From: Flavobacteriales bacterium
GTDB lineage: Bacteria; Bacteroidota; Bacteroidia; Flavobacteriales_E; Vicingaceae
Direction of reading: 5' to 3'
Length of the DNA: 8,796 nucleotides
Assembly (NCBI GenBank): GCA_029262915.1
Contig: JAJCYN010000203.1
Span: 1-8,796, forward strand
Position 1 is the first letter of the stretch. Every line of letters starts with the position of its first letter. The notes under the pieces were generated by a model. It was not told where the DNA came from. It ran no database searches and saw only the letters and a program-made list of their open reading frames with translations. The translations under genes and the position numbers were made by a program. Below are positions 7,242 through 8,796 of this stretch, piece by piece.

Positions 7242-7547
7242 ATGATTCAAGGCTACTTATATATTTTAGAATGTTCTAATGGCCAATATTATACGGGCAG
7301 CACAAAAGATCTTGATACAAGATTAGCTCAACATCAAAGTGGGGATGGTTCTAACTTCACAAAGAAACATTTACCCGTTAAATTAATTTATTATGATGAG
7401 TTTGATAGAATAGATGAAGCATTTTATAGAGAAAAACAAATTCAAGGTTGGAGCAGGAAGAAAAAAGAAGCATTAATAAACGGAACAACAAATCTTCTCC
7501 ATAATTTAGCAAAATGTCAAAACGAAACACATTATAAAAACAAATAA
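7242..7547 (+). CDS. Small GIY-YIG nuclease domain protein
   Basis: This 101-residue protein consists almost entirely of a GIY-YIG endonuclease domain (UPF0213/COG2827 style). The first motif is G-Y-L-Y-I-L-E (residues 4-10) and the second is Y-Y-T-G-S (16-20). The expected catalytic residues are present: Tyr 7 and Tyr 17, Arg 27 in T-R-L-A-Q-H, His 31 and metal-binding Glu 64 in F-Y-R-E-K-Q-I-Q-G-W. The domain ends near residue 79, and a ~20-residue tail of low similarity follows. Family members cleave DNA, but the target of these stand-alone bacterial proteins is generally not known. The gene is enclosed by copies of a GC-rich repeat and is not overlapped with its neighbours, unlike the operon before it, which suggests a separately acquired unit. 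No clear promoter is seen apart from whatever the repeat provides. Confidence 0.92.
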   Translation: MIQGYLYILECSNGQYYTGSTKDLDTRLAQHQSGDGSNFTKKHLPVKLIYYDEFDRIDEAFYREKQIQGWSRKKKEALINGTTNLLHNLAKCQNETHYKNK

Positions 7548-7551
7548 TTAC

Positions 7552-7577
7552 ACCCTCCGACTTAGCTTAGGGAGCAA
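7552..7577 (+). repeat. Third, degenerate copy of the ACCCTTCGACT...AGGGAGCAA repeat
   Basis: This is a 26-nt direct copy of 7196-7221 with four substitutions (positions 6, 12, 13 and 17 of the repeat). It retains the outer CCCT...AGGG and the GCAA extension. It begins 4 bp after the GIY-YIG stop and ends 17 bp before the SDR start codon. No matching opposite-orientation arm is seen next to it, so unlike the upstream pair it would not form a long hairpin. The three base changes inside the core suggest an older or decaying copy. Confidence 0.75.
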
Positions 7578-7594
7578 TTATTTACAATTTATCA

Positions 7595-8796
7595 ATGAAT
7601 CAAAAGCTAAATAAAATAAGTAGCAAGGAAATAGAACATTGTATTGCTGTTTTAGAAGCACTTGCTTTAGATACCAATCAAGTTTTTGAATTGCCAGAGG
7701 AGAAACGCATAGCTTTAATGAAAGCTGCTGGTTTATTATCTCGTCCGAACAAAGAAGAATTTAACAAACGAAAAAAAGATGCTAAAAAAGCGGCCAAACG
7801 AAAAATGATAGAGCGTGATAAACACGCAAGAAAGGAAACAGGAATTAGAAGTGCTCGAGAGGCCTTAGTTTTTGAAGCACCCAAATTATTACCTAATCTT
7901 CCAAAAGGAGAAAATGATATTCAGGCTGAATTAGAATCTCCGAGGAACTGTTATGTCTGTAAAAAAGTGTACACCAAACTCCATCATTTTTACGATACCA
8001 TGTGTACAGATTGTGGAGATTTAAATTATGTAAAACGTTTTCAAACGGCCGACTTAACAGGACAAGTAGCGGTGGTAACTGGCTCACGCTTAAAAATTGG
8101 ATATCACATTGCGCTAATCTTATTGAGATCAGGAGCAACAGTTGTTGCCACAACAAGATTTCCTGTTGATTCTGCTTTGCGTTTTGCTAAAGAGAAAGAT
8201 TTTAAAGATTGGAGTCATCGACTAAAAATACACGGATTAGATTTAAGACACATTCCTAGTGTTGAAATATTTTGCAATTTTATTGAACAACAATATGATC
8301 GGCTAGATGTACTCATTAATAATGCAGCTCAAACGGTAAGAAGACCAGCAGGGTTTTATCAACACCTTATAGAAAACGAAGAAAAATCGATTACTTCCTT
8401 AGCTCAGCCAGTGCAAGATTTATTATCAGATCATAGCAATTGTATTCAAGAGATAAAGAACTTATCAATTGGCACGGACAACAAAGAAAACAGTCGTTTA
8501 CCAGTAACTTGGCAAAGTCCTGAACCTGGAATTGGCCTAAGAGCTTCGGCCAAATTATCTCAAATCCCTTATAGTTTTGATAACTCTTTACAAACAAAAG
8601 AAGTATTCCCTACCGGTAAATTAGATGCTGATCTACAACAAGTTGATCTAAGAAAAACGAATAGTTGGCGTTTAAAGCTAGGGGAAATTGAAACACCAGA
8701 AATGATTGAAGTTCAACTGGTAAATGCCGTTGCTCCATTTGTGTTGTGTAATCGCTTGTCCAACTTAATGCGCGAAGAGAACACAGGGATGAAACA
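7595..8796 (+). CDS. SDR family oxidoreductase with N-terminal zinc-ribbon-like region (3' truncated by window)
   Basis: The frame is open from the ATG at 7595 to the right edge: 400 complete codons plus 2 bases, with no stop. Residues ~1-50 are helical-looking, and 51-90 are very rich in Lys/Arg (K-K-D-A-K-K-A-A-K-R-K). A C-Y-V-C (119-122) and C-T-D-C (137-140) pair resembles a zinc-binding ribbon. A Rossmann domain follows: V-V-T-G-S-R-L-K-I-G (160-169) is the dinucleotide-binding turn, and L-I-N-N-A-A-Q-T (240-247) is the SDR N-N-A-G equivalent. The N-A-V-A-P-F motif normally found 20-40 residues later is at 377-382, so about 100 extra residues are inserted. The catalytic Ser/Tyr-x-x-x-Lys would lie beyond the window and cannot be checked. 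By family knowledge it is an NAD(P)-dependent oxidoreductase; the substrate is unknown. The gene starts 47 bp after the GIY-YIG stop, just past the third repeat copy. Confidence 0.85.
   Translation, partial: MNQKLNKISSKEIEHCIAVLEALALDTNQVFELPEEKRIALMKAAGLLSRPNKEEFNKRKKDAKKAAKRKMIERDKHARKETGIRSAREALVFEAPKLLPNLPKGENDIQAELESPRNCYVCKKVYTKLHHFYDTMCTDCGDLNYVKRFQTADLTGQVAVVTGSRLKIGYHIALILLRSGATVVATTRFPVDSALRFAKEKDFKDWSHRLKIHGLDLRHIPSVEIFCNFIEQQYDRLDVLINNAAQTVRRPAGFYQHLIENEEKSITSLAQPVQDLLSDHSNCIQEIKNLSIGTDNKENSRLPVTWQSPEPGIGLRASAKLSQIPYSFDNSLQTKEVFPTGKLDADLQQVDLRKTNSWRLKLGEIETPEMIEVQLVNAVAPFVLCNRLSNLMREENTGMK

Larger units (their letters stand above)
7196..7577 (+). mobile_element. Putative repeat-bounded GIY-YIG unit
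   Basis: Two 26-nt direct copies bracket the GIY-YIG gene: 7196-7221 (right arm of the inverted repeat plus GCAA) and 7552-7577. They agree at 22 of 26 positions and share ACCCT-x-CGACT and AGGGAGCAA. The first lies 20 bp before the ATG and the second starts 4 bp after the stop, so the gene is tightly enclosed. This looks like a small nuclease gene inserted or carried together with its repeat. No transposase, target-site duplication or other mobility gene is visible, so calling it mobile is inference. Including the left arm, the unit may span 7144-7577. Confidence 0.4.

Noticed and set aside
7678..8597. Three minus-strand open frames at 7678-7884, 7893-8156 and 8391-8597
   Set aside because: All are antisense to the continuous SDR-family reading frame, which has clear domain motifs in the plus direction.

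Overview
The window looks like a piece of an AT-rich Bacteroidota chromosome, most likely from the class Flavobacteriia. The evidence is a secreted protein with LRR-like repeats, PKD domains and a C-terminal type IX secretion (T9SS) sorting domain. Shine-Dalgarno sequences are largely absent, and there is a TAnnTTTG-type -7 promoter element. A hyphenated inverted repeat with a CCTTCGACTCCGCTCAGG core is also present, of a kind I associate with this group. Most genes are recognisable members of known families.

Layout: (1) 1-265, the tail of an unidentified gene followed 2 bp later by a YwbE-family small protein. (2) 266-483, a regulatory region with a tandem ACCGTTAAATAGA direct repeat that resembles a LytTR-type response-regulator site. 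It leads into a 509-residue T9SS-exported protein (484-2013). (3) 2033-2920, minus strand, an RluA-family pseudouridine synthase. It converges on the secreted-protein gene and diverges from the next operon. (4) 2981-7135, a compact five-gene plus-strand run: HD-domain phosphohydrolase, ABC exporter, secreted MORN/YwqK-like protein, ttcA, VF530-family protein. Its genes overlap by 8, 1 and 4 nt or are separated by 7 nt, which suggests one translationally coupled transcript. (5) 7144-7577, a repeat-bounded unit: a 22-nt inverted repeat, a small GIY-YIG nuclease gene, and a third degenerate copy of the repeat after its stop. (6) 7595 to the right edge, a long SDR-family protein with an N-terminal basic region and a CxxC/CxxC pair, cut off by the window end.

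Functionally, two genes modify RNA (RluA-like pseudouridylation and TtcA thiolation of tRNA C32). The secreted LRR-PKD protein probably acts at or outside the cell surface. The ABC exporter and MORN protein are envelope-associated. The GIY-YIG unit is the only part that looks mobile or accessory, and it is the best candidate for something incompletely described. Otherwise the region is fairly ordinary housekeeping and accessory content, and I found no defence system, CRISPR array, tRNA or rRNA.
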